Of a stretch of DNA of 10,931 nt, positions 1 through 6,702 are shown in pieces. The notes below the pieces were generated by a model. That model ran no database searches and had not been told where the DNA came from. It saw only the letters and a program-made list of their open reading frames with translations. The stretch is from NCBI GenBank assembly GCA_005888865.1, contig VBCL01000069.1:12927-23857 (forward strand), written 5' to 3'. Source of the DNA: Betaproteobacteria bacterium (GTDB lineage: Bacteria > Pseudomonadota > Gammaproteobacteria > Burkholderiales > Casimicrobiaceae). The position numbers were made by a program, and so were the translations under genes. Numbering within the stretch: the stretch's first letter is position 1; every line of letters starts with the position of its first letter.

Positions 1-1
1 T

Positions 2-151
2 CTCGAGTTGACGACGTGGCTGGAATCGATGGCTCGGGACAAGAAAGTCGAGAGCGGTGCGGTGCGTTTCGTCCTGCTCGAATCGCTGGGCCGCGCAGCG
101 ATTCGTAGTGGCGTCGCGGCCGAGAAGGTGGCCGCGTCGCTGAAGGGCTGA
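2..151 (+). CDS. aroB: 3-dehydroquinate synthase, C-terminal end (partial)
   Basis: The last 49 codons and the TGA stop (149-151) of a gene that enters from the left edge; reading starts at base 2. The peptide runs ...TTWLESMARDKKVESG, then VRFVLLESLGRAAI, and ends KVAASLKG. The pattern 'M..DKKV..G..RFVLL..LG.A' is the typical C-terminal helix region of AroB. AroB is the cytoplasmic, NAD- and metal-dependent enzyme that turns DAHP into 3-dehydroquinate, the second step of the shikimate pathway. The catalytic domain and start lie outside the window. A strong hairpin 30 bases downstream probably ends its transcript. A short fragment, but the motif is distinctive. Confidence 0.85.
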   Translation, partial: LELTTWLESMARDKKVESGAVRFVLLESLGRAAIRSGVAAEKVAASLKG

Positions 152-180
152 TCGATGTAATCGCCACCGGAGCCGGAAAC

Positions 181-208
181 AGCGACGGCGCCCGCAGGCG
201 CCGTCGTT
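181..208. terminator. Bidirectional hairpin terminator between convergent genes
   Basis: Bases 183-192 (CGACGGCGCC) and 197-206 (GGCGCCGTCG) are perfect reverse complements around the four-base loop CGCA. One G-T and one A-T pair (182/207, 181/208) extend the stem to 12. It lies between the aroB stop (151) and the stop of the convergent lipoprotein gene (225), where a shared terminator is expected. There is no long U-tract on either strand: the plus side continues TTGCCGG and the minus side CTGTTTCC, so intrinsic termination should be somewhat better for the minus-strand gene. Confidence 0.65.
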
Positions 209-224
209 GCCGGCGGACGGAAGT

Positions 225-1586
225 CTAGTTACAGGTGATCGAGAACGACGTCGTTTGCTGCGGAGCCGCCGCATCGGCCACGAAGAAGGTGTACTTTCCG
301 ACCCCTGTGACCAAATTGCTGATCAGTGCGAAGCCCTGCGTCGAAGGGGCCGTTACCACAGGTACCGTGCTGCCGGCACCGGGCGGCACAGACGGCGTGA
401 TGCTGTAGGGTGGAGTGCCCCCTGTGATCAGCTCGCTGACCGTAAGGCCGGTGCACGATTGAGCTATAGGTGGATTGTGACCAGGGTCTGGGAATATTTG
501 CTGACTCGGGAATGCCTGGAGGCTCTCGATGGTCGTCGGCGGCGCACTGGTTCCGGGCGTGTTGGTCAAAGTCGCCGTCGTTTGCAGTCCCGTCGCGTCG
601 AGAATCGAGAACGTCAGCGGATTGACACAGGCTCCGTTCGTGATCGCGGTAAACGGCAGGCCACTCGCGAGCACGGTCGGATTGACGATGATGACCGCAG
701 TCGGGAAGCTCGCTGTGATGCGGTACGGTGGTGTTCCGCCGTAGATGAAGTAGTCGACGCGTACGCCGCTCGAGCACGTCGCGGTGTCCGGGCCGGTGAT
801 CGTTGCCGATGTAGGCACGACGGAAAGCACGGTCGAACCGTTGATCGTCTGCACGATCGTGAACTGCGCGGTCTGCTGGTTGCCGGTGGTCAGCTCCGTG
901 GCACGCAAGAGAGCCGGCTGAGTCGCAACCCCGGCAGTCGCCTGAACGATCACTTGCGCGACCCCGAACTGATCCGAGACTACGGTGAGGGTGGATACCA
1001 GCGGGTTCGCCGGGTCGCTGCTCTGGATCGCAAACGCGCCGGTAACGACGTCGAACCTCACCTGACGGTTGGGAATCCCGACGCCGCCGGCGCCGGTGAC
1101 GGTTACCTTCGCCGTGGCCGTCTGCCCGGAGCAGATCGCATTCGTACCGCAGGCCGCGGACGCGGGCGTGATGGTCAGCGTATTGAAGATCGGCGCGGGT
1201 TTGACCGTGACGACGGTCGATACCTTGGTGCCCGCTGCATCCTGAACGGTGATCGATACGGCGGTGTCGGCGAGCACGTTGGCGGGAAGCAGCACGATCG
1301 TCCCGCTGGTCGTGGACGCGCCGACCGGAAGCACGGCTGTATTGCTCGAAAAGACCGCGAAGGGCGGAACGCCGCCCGTGATCGTCAGGATTGTCGGCGT
1401 GTTGGCAAAGACGGTGGGTGTGGTCGGCAATATCGATAGCGGGCCCGGCGTGGTCGGGGGCGGGGCGAAGGGGTTATTGGGCGCGCCGCTGCCGCCACCA
1501 CATCCGCCCAGGATCGCGAGCACGCCGAGCGCGACGGTGGCGAGCGCAACCTGCAGCCAGTGAGGATTCAGACGGTTTGGCGCCAT
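225..1586 (-). CDS. Predicted secreted Ig-like-domain lipoprotein
   Basis: A 453-residue protein of no recognised named family. The N-terminus has a basic start (MAPNRLNPHW), a hydrophobic stretch and a lipobox LGGC with the lipidated cysteine at residue 29. Residue 30 is Gly, so outer-membrane sorting is likely. A Gly/Pro/Thr-rich linker (30-58) follows. The rest is Thr/Val/Ser-rich beta-sandwich-like sequence. A short motif recurs at 71-76 (GGVPPF), 283-288 (GGTPPY) and 389-394 (GGTPPY), marking three related modules. Residues 133-245 resemble a bacterial Ig-like (Big_1/invasin-type) repeat, with PNRQVRFDV near 172-180 and a DQFGVAQV turn at 205-212. Cysteines at 146/152, 271/320 and 378/452 could form disulfides in the periplasm or outside. 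The ATG is preceded by AGGGA about seven bases away. It is convergent with aroB and divergent from gltB, so it is its own unit. Role unknown; a surface adhesin-like or structural role is a guess. Confidence 0.8.
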   Translation of the reverse strand: MAPNRLNPHWLQVALATVALGVLAILGGCGGGSGAPNNPFAPPPTTPGPLSILPTTPTVFANTPTILTITGGVPPFAVFSSNTAVLPVGASTTSGTIVLLPANVLADTAVSITVQDAAGTKVSTVVTVKPAPIFNTLTITPASAACGTNAICSGQTATAKVTVTGAGGVGIPNRQVRFDVVTGAFAIQSSDPANPLVSTLTVVSDQFGVAQVIVQATAGVATQPALLRATELTTGNQQTAQFTIVQTINGSTVLSVVPTSATITGPDTATCSSGVRVDYFIYGGTPPYRITASFPTAVIIVNPTVLASGLPFTAITNGACVNPLTFSILDATGLQTTATLTNTPGTSAPPTTIESLQAFPSQQIFPDPGHNPPIAQSCTGLTVSELITGGTPPYSITPSVPPGAGSTVPVVTAPSTQGFALISNLVTGVGKYTFFVADAAAPQQTTSFSITCN

Positions 1587-1620
1587 GAGCGGGTCCCTGA
1601 TGATATTGTCCTAAACATTC

Positions 1621-1664
1621 GGTCTCGCTTGTCAGTTTTGAATGCTGCGACAAGCATATAGACC
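1621..1664. repeat. Nested inverted repeat upstream of the lipoprotein gene
   Basis: GCTTGTC (1627-1633) pairs with GACAAGC (1649-1655) across a 15-base loop. An outer pair GGTCT (1621-1625) / AGACC (1660-1664) continues it after an asymmetric internal loop. It lies 35 bases upstream of the lipoprotein start on the minus strand, so it could be an operator or a 5'-UTR hairpin for that gene. No protein or RNA family is recognised. Confidence 0.35.
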
Positions 1665-1697
1665 ACTTTGTTGAGATTAAAGCGCAAGTTCTGCACC

Positions 1698-1738
1698 GGC
1701 GCAAGTGCTTTCGGCGGGCCGAAACCACCGCTGGCGCC
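1698..1738. repeat. Imperfect long hairpin in the divergent region
   Basis: The central stem TTTCGG (1709-1714) / CCGAAA (1719-1724) has a CGGG loop. After a C/C mismatch it is extended by GTG (1705-1707) / CAC (1726-1728), and after an internal loop by GGCGC (1698-1702) / GCGCC (1734-1738), about 14 pairs in total. It lies upstream of the gltB promoter candidate. On neither strand does a U-tract follow, so it is not a standard terminator. It may be an operator or an RNA structure in a long lipoprotein leader. Confidence 0.35.
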
Positions 1739-1753
1739 AACAGAGCCCCAAGG

Positions 1754-1782
1754 TTGCCGCGTTGCAACAATATCGCTAACAT
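1754..1782 (+). promoter_or_regulatory. Candidate sigma70 promoter for gltB
   Basis: TTGCCG (1754-1759) and TAACAT (1777-1782) each match four of six consensus bases at the ideal 17-base spacing. They would start a transcript near 1789 with a leader of about 95 bases before the gltB ATG. An overlapping GG-N10-GC pattern (1752-1765, ending in TTGCA) also gives a poor sigma54-like match; only the -12 half is good. Assigned by eye; either may be chance. Confidence 0.3.
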
Positions 1783-1814
1783 GAACTACTTTGGCCCCGC
1801 CGACCGCGATATTG
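1768..1814. promoter_or_regulatory. 9-bp inverted repeat, possible operator of gltB
   Basis: CAATATCGC (1768-1776) is repeated exactly in inverted form as GCGATATTG (1806-1814), with 29 bases between the arms and 38 bases centre to centre. The left arm lies in the spacer of the promoter candidate and the right arm just after its predicted start. That is a layout suited to a dimeric regulator or short loop. No regulator can be named from the sequence. Confidence 0.35.
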
Positions 1815-1874
1815 CTGGCCCGATTCGGGTCAAACCAGGACGGGGCGGAGTCCACTCGGGGCGGTGACGGCGAC

Positions 1875-1880
1875 GGGGAA
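1875..1880 (+). promoter_or_regulatory. Ribosome binding site deciding the gltB start
   Basis: GGGGAA lies four bases before ATG 1885. The in-frame GTG at 1864 would add seven residues but has only a distant GGAG. The ATG start also gives the expected short propeptide before the catalytic cysteine. Confidence 0.55.
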
Positions 1881-1884
1881 ACTG

Positions 1885-3057
1885 ATGGCGACGGATTCGA
1901 CGCGTTTTCCTCCAGCGAAACAGGGCCTTTACGATCCTCGCAACGAGCACGACGCTTGCGGGCTGGGGTTCATCGCCCACATCAAAGGCCAGAAGAGCCA
2001 CGCGATCATCACCCAGGGCCTGCAGATTCTGAAGAATCTCACGCACCGGGGTGCGACGGGCGCCGATCCGCTGCAGGGCGACGGCGCGGGGATCCTGATC
2101 CAGATGCCCGATGCGTTCCTGCGTCGGGTCTGTGGCCGACAGGGTCTGACGCTACCCGCGATCGGACAATACGGCGTGGGAATGGTGTTCCTGCCGCAGG
2201 AACCGGCCTCGCGCATGGCCTGCGAGCAGGAAATCGAGCGTGCCGTCGCAGCCGAGGGTCAGACGCTGCTCGGCTGGCGCAACGTGCCGACGGACAATTC
2301 CGGCCTGTCGGAGCGCACCAAGGAGGTCGAACCGGTCATCCGCCAGGTGTTCATCGGCCGCGGCGCCAACGGCATCGATCAGGACGCGCTCGAGCGTAAG
2401 CTCTACATCATCCGCAAGCGTTCGGGCCACGCCATCCAGGCCTTGAAGCTGCATCACGGGAAAGAGTTCTACGTGCCGTCGATGTCGACGCGCACGATTG
2501 TCTACAAGGGGATGCTGCTCGCGCACCAGGTCGGCGAGTATTACCGCGACCTGCAGGACGCGACCATGGTGTCGGCGCTCGCCATGGTGCACCAGCGCTT
2601 CTCGACCAACACGTTTCCCACCTGGGACCTGGCGCATCCGTTCCGCCTGGTGTGCCACAACGGCGAGATCAATACGCTGCGCGGCAACGTGAACTGGATC
2701 CGCGCCCGGCAGCAGGCGATCGCGAGCGACGTGCTTGGCGCCGACCTGGACAAAATCTGGCCGCTCATCTACGACGGCCAATCCGATTCGGCGTCGTTCG
2801 ACAACGCGCTCGAGCTGTTGCTGATGGGCGGGTATCCGCTCGCGCACGCGATGATGCTGATGATCCCTGAAGCGTGGGCCGGCAATCCGCTCATGGACGA
2901 GGACCGGCGCGCGTTCTACGAATACCATGCCGCGCTGATGGAACCCTGGGACGGTCGGCTGCGATGGCGTTCACCGATGGTCGTCAGATCGGCGCCACCC
3001 TCGACCGCAATGGCCTGCGTCCCGCGCGCTATATCGTCACCGACGACAACTACGTGA
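1885..3057 (+). CDS. gltB: GltB N-terminal fragment: glutaminase domain
   Basis: This is the reading frame as it stands before the frameshift. From ATG 1885, a 24-residue propeptide (MATDSTRF...NEHDA) precedes Cys25 of CGLGFIAHIKGQ. In class II (Ntn-type) glutamine amidotransferases this cysteine becomes the N-terminal nucleophile after the propeptide is removed. Further amidotransferase motifs follow: THRGATGADPLQGDGAGIL near residues 53-71, HQRFSTNTFPTWDLAHPFR in the middle, and CHNGEINTLRGNVNW. The domain releases ammonia from glutamine, which is channelled to the synthase site. After residue 357 the frame is wrong: about 33 unrelated residues (RLRWRSPMV...SSPTTTT) run to TGA 3055-3057. 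Read literally, this would give a glutaminase fragment lacking the synthase site. Confidence 0.75.
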   Translation: MATDSTRFPPAKQGLYDPRNEHDACGLGFIAHIKGQKSHAIITQGLQILKNLTHRGATGADPLQGDGAGILIQMPDAFLRRVCGRQGLTLPAIGQYGVGMVFLPQEPASRMACEQEIERAVAAEGQTLLGWRNVPTDNSGLSERTKEVEPVIRQVFIGRGANGIDQDALERKLYIIRKRSGHAIQALKLHHGKEFYVPSMSTRTIVYKGMLLAHQVGEYYRDLQDATMVSALAMVHQRFSTNTFPTWDLAHPFRLVCHNGEINTLRGNVNWIRARQQAIASDVLGADLDKIWPLIYDGQSDSASFDNALELLLMGGYPLAHAMMLMIPEAWAGNPLMDEDRRAFYEYHAALMEPWDGRLRWRSPMVVRSAPPSTAMACVPRAISSPTTTT

Positions 3058-6000
3058 TCATGGCCTCGGAAGTCGGCGTGCTCGACATTCCGGAGCGCAA
3101 GGTGATCAAGAAGTGGCGCCTGCAACCGGGCCGGATGCTGCTGGTCGACACCGAGCAGGGCCGGATCATCGATGACGAGGAGTTGAAGCGCACGCTCGCC
3201 ACCGCCAAGCCGTATCGCGCCTGGATCGATCGCTCGCGCATCGCGCTCGACGCGCTGCCCGATCCGGCGCCGCCGCAGAAATCGTCGGTGTCGCTGCTCG
3301 ATCGCCAGCAGGCATTCGGTTATACGCAGGAAGACCTGAAGATATTGCTCGCGCCGATGATCGAAACCAGCGAGGAAGCAGTCGGCTCGATGGGCAACGA
3401 CGCGGCGCTGCCGGTGCTCTCGAACCGGGCAAAGGTTCTGTACAACTACTTCAAGCAGCTCTTCGCGCAGGTCACCAACCCGCCGATCGATCCGATCCGC
3501 GAGGAGCTGGTGATGTCTCTGGTCACCTTCATCGGACCTCGACCGAATCTCCTGGGCATCAACGAGACCGACCCGCCGATGCGACTCGAGGCGGAGAAGC
3601 CGATCCTCACCGCCGATGAGATGCAGAAGATCCGCCACATCCAGTTGTTCACGGGCGGCGCCTTCCGATCGCTCGAGCTCGATATCTGCTATCCGGCGGC
3701 ATGGGGCGCCGCGGGGATGGAGGCGGCGCTGGCAAGCCTCTGCGCGCACGCCGAGGATGCGATCAAGCTCGGCTACAACGTTCTCGTTGTCTCCGACCGC
3801 AAGGTTTCCGCGCAGCTGATGCCAATTCCGGCACTGCTGGCCACCGCTGCCGTGCACCAGCACCTGGTGCGCAAGGGCCTGCGGACCAGCACGGGGCTGG
3901 TCGTCGAAACGGGCTCGGTTCGCGAAGTGCATCAGTTCGCGCTCCTCGCCGGATACGGCGCCGAGGCGATCCATCCTTACCTCGCGCTGGAGTCGATCAC
4001 CCAATTGCACGAATACGTGCCGCAAGTCTCGCCCGAGGAATCGGCGAAGCGCTACATCAAGGCAATCTGCAAAGGGTTGTACAAGGTCATTGCCAAGATG
4101 GGCATCTCGACCTACCAGTCGTATTGCGGTGCGCAGATCTTCGAGGCGGTCGGGTTGAGCTCGGCGTTCGTCCAGAAATATTTCACCGGAACGGCCAGCA
4201 ACATCGAGGGCATCGGTCTGTTCGAAGTGGCCGAGGAAGCCTACCGCCTGCATCAGCTCGCGTTCGGCGACAGCCCGGTCCTGCGCAATGCGCTCGACGC
4301 GGGCGGCGAGTACATGTACCGCACCCGCGGCGAGGAGCACATGTGGACGCCGGACTCGATCGCCAAGGTCCAGCACGCGGCACGCTCGAACAGTCACGCG
4401 ACCTACCGCGAGTTCGCGAAGCTGGTCAACGAGCAGGGCAAGCGGCTGATGACACTGCGGGGGCTGTTCGAGTTCAAGTTCGCCGCGGAACCCGTGTCGC
4501 TCGACGAGGTGGAGCCCGCCTCCGAAATCGTCAAGCGCTTTGCGACCGGAGCCATGAGTCTGGGGTCGATCTCGACCGAAGCGCATACGACACTGGCGGT
4601 AGCGATGAACCGCATCGGCGGCAAGTCGAATACCGGCGAAGGCGGCGAGGACGCGAAGCGCTACCCCCTGATCAAGAAAGGCGAGACCCTGAAATCGCGG
4701 CTCGAAGGGGTGGTTGCCGACGTCGCGCTCAAGGAAGGCGATTCACTGCGCTCGAAGATCAAGCAGGTCGCCTCGGGCCGCTTCGGCGTCACCGCGGAAT
4801 ATCTGGTCAACGCTGATCAGCTCCAGATCAAGATGGCGCAGGGCGCGAAGCCGGGCGAGGGGGGGCAGCTCCCCGGGCACAAGGTCTCGTCCTACATCGC
4901 GCAGATACGCTTCTCCGTTCCCGGTGTCGGCCTGATTTCGCCGCCGCCGCATCACGACATCTACTCCATCGAGGATCTTGCGCAGCTGATCCACGATCTG
5001 AAGAGCGCGAATTCGAACGCGTCGATCTCGGTCAAGCTTGTCTCCGAAGTCGGCGTCGGCACCGTCGCCGCCGGCGTGGCCAAGGCGAAGGCCGATCACG
5101 TGACGATCGCCGGCCACGATGGCGGCACCGGGGCCTCGCCGGTGTCCTCGATCAAGCACGCGGGAACGCCGTGGGAGCTCGGACTCGCCGAAACGCAGCA
5201 GACGCTGGTGCTGAACCGGCTGCGCGGACGCATTGCCGTGCAGGTCGACGGGCAGATGAAGACCGGTCGCGACGTGGCGATCGGCGCCATGCTTGGCGCC
5301 GACGAATTCGGTTTCGCGACGGCACCGCTGGTTGTCGAAGGCTGCATCATGATGCGCAAGTGCCATCTCAATACCTGCCCGGTCGGCATCGCGACCCAGG
5401 ATCCGGAACTGCGCAAGAAATTCACCGGACAGCCGGAACACGTCGTCAATTATTTCTTCTTCGTTGCCGAGGAAGTGCGCGAGATCATGGCCAGGCTTGG
5501 GGTGCGCAGGTTCAACGACCTCATAGGCCGCTCGGATCTCCTCGACATGCGGCCGGGCGTCGATCACTGGAAGGCTCGCGGGCTGGACTTCTCGAAGGTC
5601 TTCTACCAGCCGCAGATGCCGTCAAGCGTGGCGCGCTACAACTGCGAGGTGCAGGACCACGGGCTCGGTCGCGCGCTCGACCACCAGTTGATTGCCGAGG
5701 GCGCGCAGGCGATCGAGCAGAAGCATCCGGTTCGATTGGAGCACCGCATCCGCAACGCGCATCGTTCGGTGGGCGCGATGCTCTCCGGCATCATCGCCCG
5801 CCGCTACGGTCACGACGGGCTTCCCGACGACACATTGCACGTCATGTTCAACGGTATCGCCGGGCAGAGCTTCGGTGCTTTCCTCGCGCGCGGCGTCACC
5901 TTCGAGCTGCAGGGCGCGACCAACGATTACGTCGGCAAGGGATTGTCCGGCGGCCGCCTCGTCGTCTACCCTGACCCCGAATCGCCGGCACGTCCGGAAG

Positions 6001-6581
6001 AGAACATCGTGGTCGGCAACACCGTGATGTACGGCTCGATCGATGGTCAGGCGTATTTCCGCGGCGTGGCGGGCGAGCGCTTCTGCGTACGCAATTCCGG
6101 CGCGAGCGCCGTCGTCGAGGGCACTGGCGATCATGGCTGCGAGTACATGACCGGCGGCACGGTGGTCGTCCTCGGGCGCACCGGGCGCAACTTCGCCGCC
6201 GGGATGAGCGGCGGCATCGCCTACGTGTACGATGAGGACGGCACTTTCAGTCAGCGCTGCAACACCTCGATGGTGGCGCTGGAGCGCGTGCTGGCCGAGG
6301 CCGACCAGCTTCGGGCCGAAAAGGAACTGGCTGCGTCGGGCAAGGGGCGGATGCTGCACGCCGGACAGACCGACGAAGCACTCCTGCGCGTGCTGACCGA
6401 GCGGCACCTGCAGTTCACCGGCAGCACGCTGGCGCTGGCGATCCTCGATGATTGGGAAACGGCGCGGGGAAGATTCACCAAGGTCTTCCCGCACGAGTAC
6501 CGGCGGGCCCTGGGTGAGCAGCATGCGGCGAAGCTCAAGGCGGACGCGGTGACCGCGAGCAGGCAGAAGGAAGCGGCGTGA
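2958..6581 (+). CDS. gltB: GltB C-terminal fragment: central, FMN/Fe-S synthase and GXGXG domains
   Basis: This is the reading frame after the frameshift; residue numbers assume the repaired protein. It starts with the end of the amidotransferase domain (TLDRNGLRPARYIVTDD). The central domain follows, then the FMN-binding synthase barrel, with AMSLGSISTEAHTTLA, GGKSNTGEGGED and GGTGASPVSSIKHAGTPWE (from residue 1080). The 3Fe-4S cysteines are C1154, C1160 and C1165 (C-x5-C-x4-C; codons at 5343, 5361 and 5376). The C-terminal right-handed beta-helix (GXGXG) domain is visible as GNTVMYGSIDGQAYFRG and TGGTVVVLGRTGRNFAAGMSGG. The protein ends ...VTASRQKEAA, TGA 6579-6581. The open frame extends back to ATG 2874, but the part before 2958 is an out-of-frame reading. 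ATG 2964 is the first start codon in the correct frame. Its stop overlaps ATG 6581 of a mini-ORF. Confidence 0.85.
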   Translation, partial: AAMAFTDGRQIGATLDRNGLRPARYIVTDDNYVIMASEVGVLDIPERKVIKKWRLQPGRMLLVDTEQGRIIDDEELKRTLATAKPYRAWIDRSRIALDALPDPAPPQKSSVSLLDRQQAFGYTQEDLKILLAPMIETSEEAVGSMGNDAALPVLSNRAKVLYNYFKQLFAQVTNPPIDPIREELVMSLVTFIGPRPNLLGINETDPPMRLEAEKPILTADEMQKIRHIQLFTGGAFRSLELDICYPAAWGAAGMEAALASLCAHAEDAIKLGYNVLVVSDRKVSAQLMPIPALLATAAVHQHLVRKGLRTSTGLVVETGSVREVHQFALLAGYGAEAIHPYLALESITQLHEYVPQVSPEESAKRYIKAICKGLYKVIAKMGISTYQSYCGAQIFEAVGLSSAFVQKYFTGTASNIEGIGLFEVAEEAYRLHQLAFGDSPVLRNALDAGGEYMYRTRGEEHMWTPDSIAKVQHAARSNSHATYREFAKLVNEQGKRLMTLRGLFEFKFAAEPVSLDEVEPASEIVKRFATGAMSLGSISTEAHTTLAVAMNRIGGKSNTGEGGEDAKRYPLIKKGETLKSRLEGVVADVALKEGDSLRSKIKQVASGRFGVTAEYLVNADQLQIKMAQGAKPGEGGQLPGHKVSSYIAQIRFSVPGVGLISPPPHHDIYSIEDLAQLIHDLKSANSNASISVKLVSEVGVGTVAAGVAKAKADHVTIAGHDGGTGASPVSSIKHAGTPWELGLAETQQTLVLNRLRGRIAVQVDGQMKTGRDVAIGAMLGADEFGFATAPLVVEGCIMMRKCHLNTCPVGIATQDPELRKKFTGQPEHVVNYFFFVAEEVREIMARLGVRRFNDLIGRSDLLDMRPGVDHWKARGLDFSKVFYQPQMPSSVARYNCEVQDHGLGRALDHQLIAEGAQAIEQKHPVRLEHRIRNAHRSVGAMLSGIIARRYGHDGLPDDTLHVMFNGIAGQSFGAFLARGVTFELQGATNDYVGKGLSGGRLVVYPDPESPARPEENIVVGNTVMYGSIDGQAYFRGVAGERFCVRNSGASAVVEGTGDHGCEYMTGGTVVVLGRTGRNFAAGMSGGIAYVYDEDGTFSQRCNTSMVALERVLAEADQLRAEKELAASGKGRMLHAGQTDEALLRVLTERHLQFTGSTLALAILDDWETARGRFTKVFPHEYRRALGEQHAAKLKADAVTASRQKEAA

Positions 6582-6624
6582 TGCGGGTACTAAGATTCCG
6601 TCACCCATGCCTTTCCGCAGCCGG

Positions 6625-6700
6625 TCCCCTCACCCCTAGCCCCTCTCCCTCCGGGAGAGGGGAACATACTGCGCGCCTGCGGCGCGATCTTCGGATCGCG
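6625..6700. repeat. Dispersed REP-like repeat element in the gltB-gltD junction
   Basis: The core is a CCCTCACCCCTAGCCCC-type lead-in followed by a perfect 10-bp stem, CCCCTCTCCC (6640-6649) / GGGAGAGGGG (6653-6662), with a three-base loop. Sequences of this 'CCTCACCC...CTCTCCC..GGGAGAGGGG' kind are, from general knowledge, scattered in many copies through numerous proteobacterial genomes between genes. Two smaller hairpins (6672-6686 and 6683-6700) follow and may belong to the same element. Only one copy lies in this window, so repetition in this genome cannot be seen here. Confidence 0.65.
6672..6700 (+). promoter_or_regulatory. Two mutually exclusive hairpins against the gltD start
   Basis: CGCGCC (6672-6677) / GGCGCG (6681-6686) forms one hairpin. 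CGCGATC (6683-6689) / GATCGCG (6694-6700) forms another, capped by the very stable C-TTCG-G tetraloop. They share bases 6683-6686, so only one can form at a time. The second ends two bases before ATG 6703 and occupies the place of a Shine-Dalgarno site; no purine-rich SD is visible for gltD. Any effect on gltD translation is inference. Confidence 0.4.
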
Positions 6701-6702
6701 TG

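Larger units (their letters stand above)
1587..1884. other. Divergent intergenic region between lipoprotein gene and gltB
   Basis: This 298-base stretch has no convincing gene. ORFs on either strand here are out-of-frame extensions without recognisable motifs. It must hold the promoters of both divergent genes. Visible structures are hairpin-forming repeats at 1621-1664 and 1698-1738, a 9-bp inverted repeat (1768-1814), a sigma70-like promoter candidate (1754-1782) and the gltB ribosome binding site (1875-1880). No good promoter was found by eye for the minus-strand lipoprotein gene. Confidence 0.6.
1885..6581 (+). pseudogene. gltB: Glutamate synthase (NADPH) large subunit, split by a one-base deletion
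   Basis: The alpha subunit of NADPH-GOGAT makes two glutamates from glutamine and 2-oxoglutarate in the cytoplasm, using electrons passed on by GltD. Both halves match GltB closely, but they are in different frames. Up to Gly357 (2953-2955) the reading is FYEYHAALMEPWDG. The sequence then continues as AAMAFTDGRQIGATLDRNGL only in the frame that starts at 2958. GltB proteins normally read EPWDGPA here, so one base of the Pro codon (CCG seen as CG, 2956-2957) is missing. Restoring it gives about 1,565 residues, a normal length for this group. All key motifs are present and there is no other lesion, so this is either a sequencing or assembly error or a very recent mutation. Formally it is a disrupted gene; in the cell it may well be intact. 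It heads the gltB-gltD unit. Confidence 0.9.

Noticed and set aside
207..1439. A 410-residue open frame on the plus strand opposite the lipoprotein gene
   Set aside because: The peptide is Arg/Gly/Asp-rich low-complexity sequence with no motif, as expected opposite a GC-rich gene. The minus strand has a lipobox, a ribosome binding site and domain-like repeats.
1864..1884. GTG 1864 as the gltB start
   Set aside because: It has no ribosome binding site at proper distance; ATG 1885 has GGGGAA four bases upstream and gives a normal propeptide length.
2950..2966. Programmed -1 ribosomal frameshift in gltB
   Set aside because: No slippery heptamer (X XXY YYZ) lies at the junction, no stimulatory structure is evident, and GltB is not known to use frameshifting. 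A lost base explains it more simply.
2916..4586. A 556-residue minus-strand open frame inside gltB, and similar long ones at 4743-5567, 5622-6608 and 6601-7923
   Set aside because: They are antisense to genes with unmistakable GltB and GltD motifs, and their own sequences are Arg/His/Val-rich without recognisable domains.
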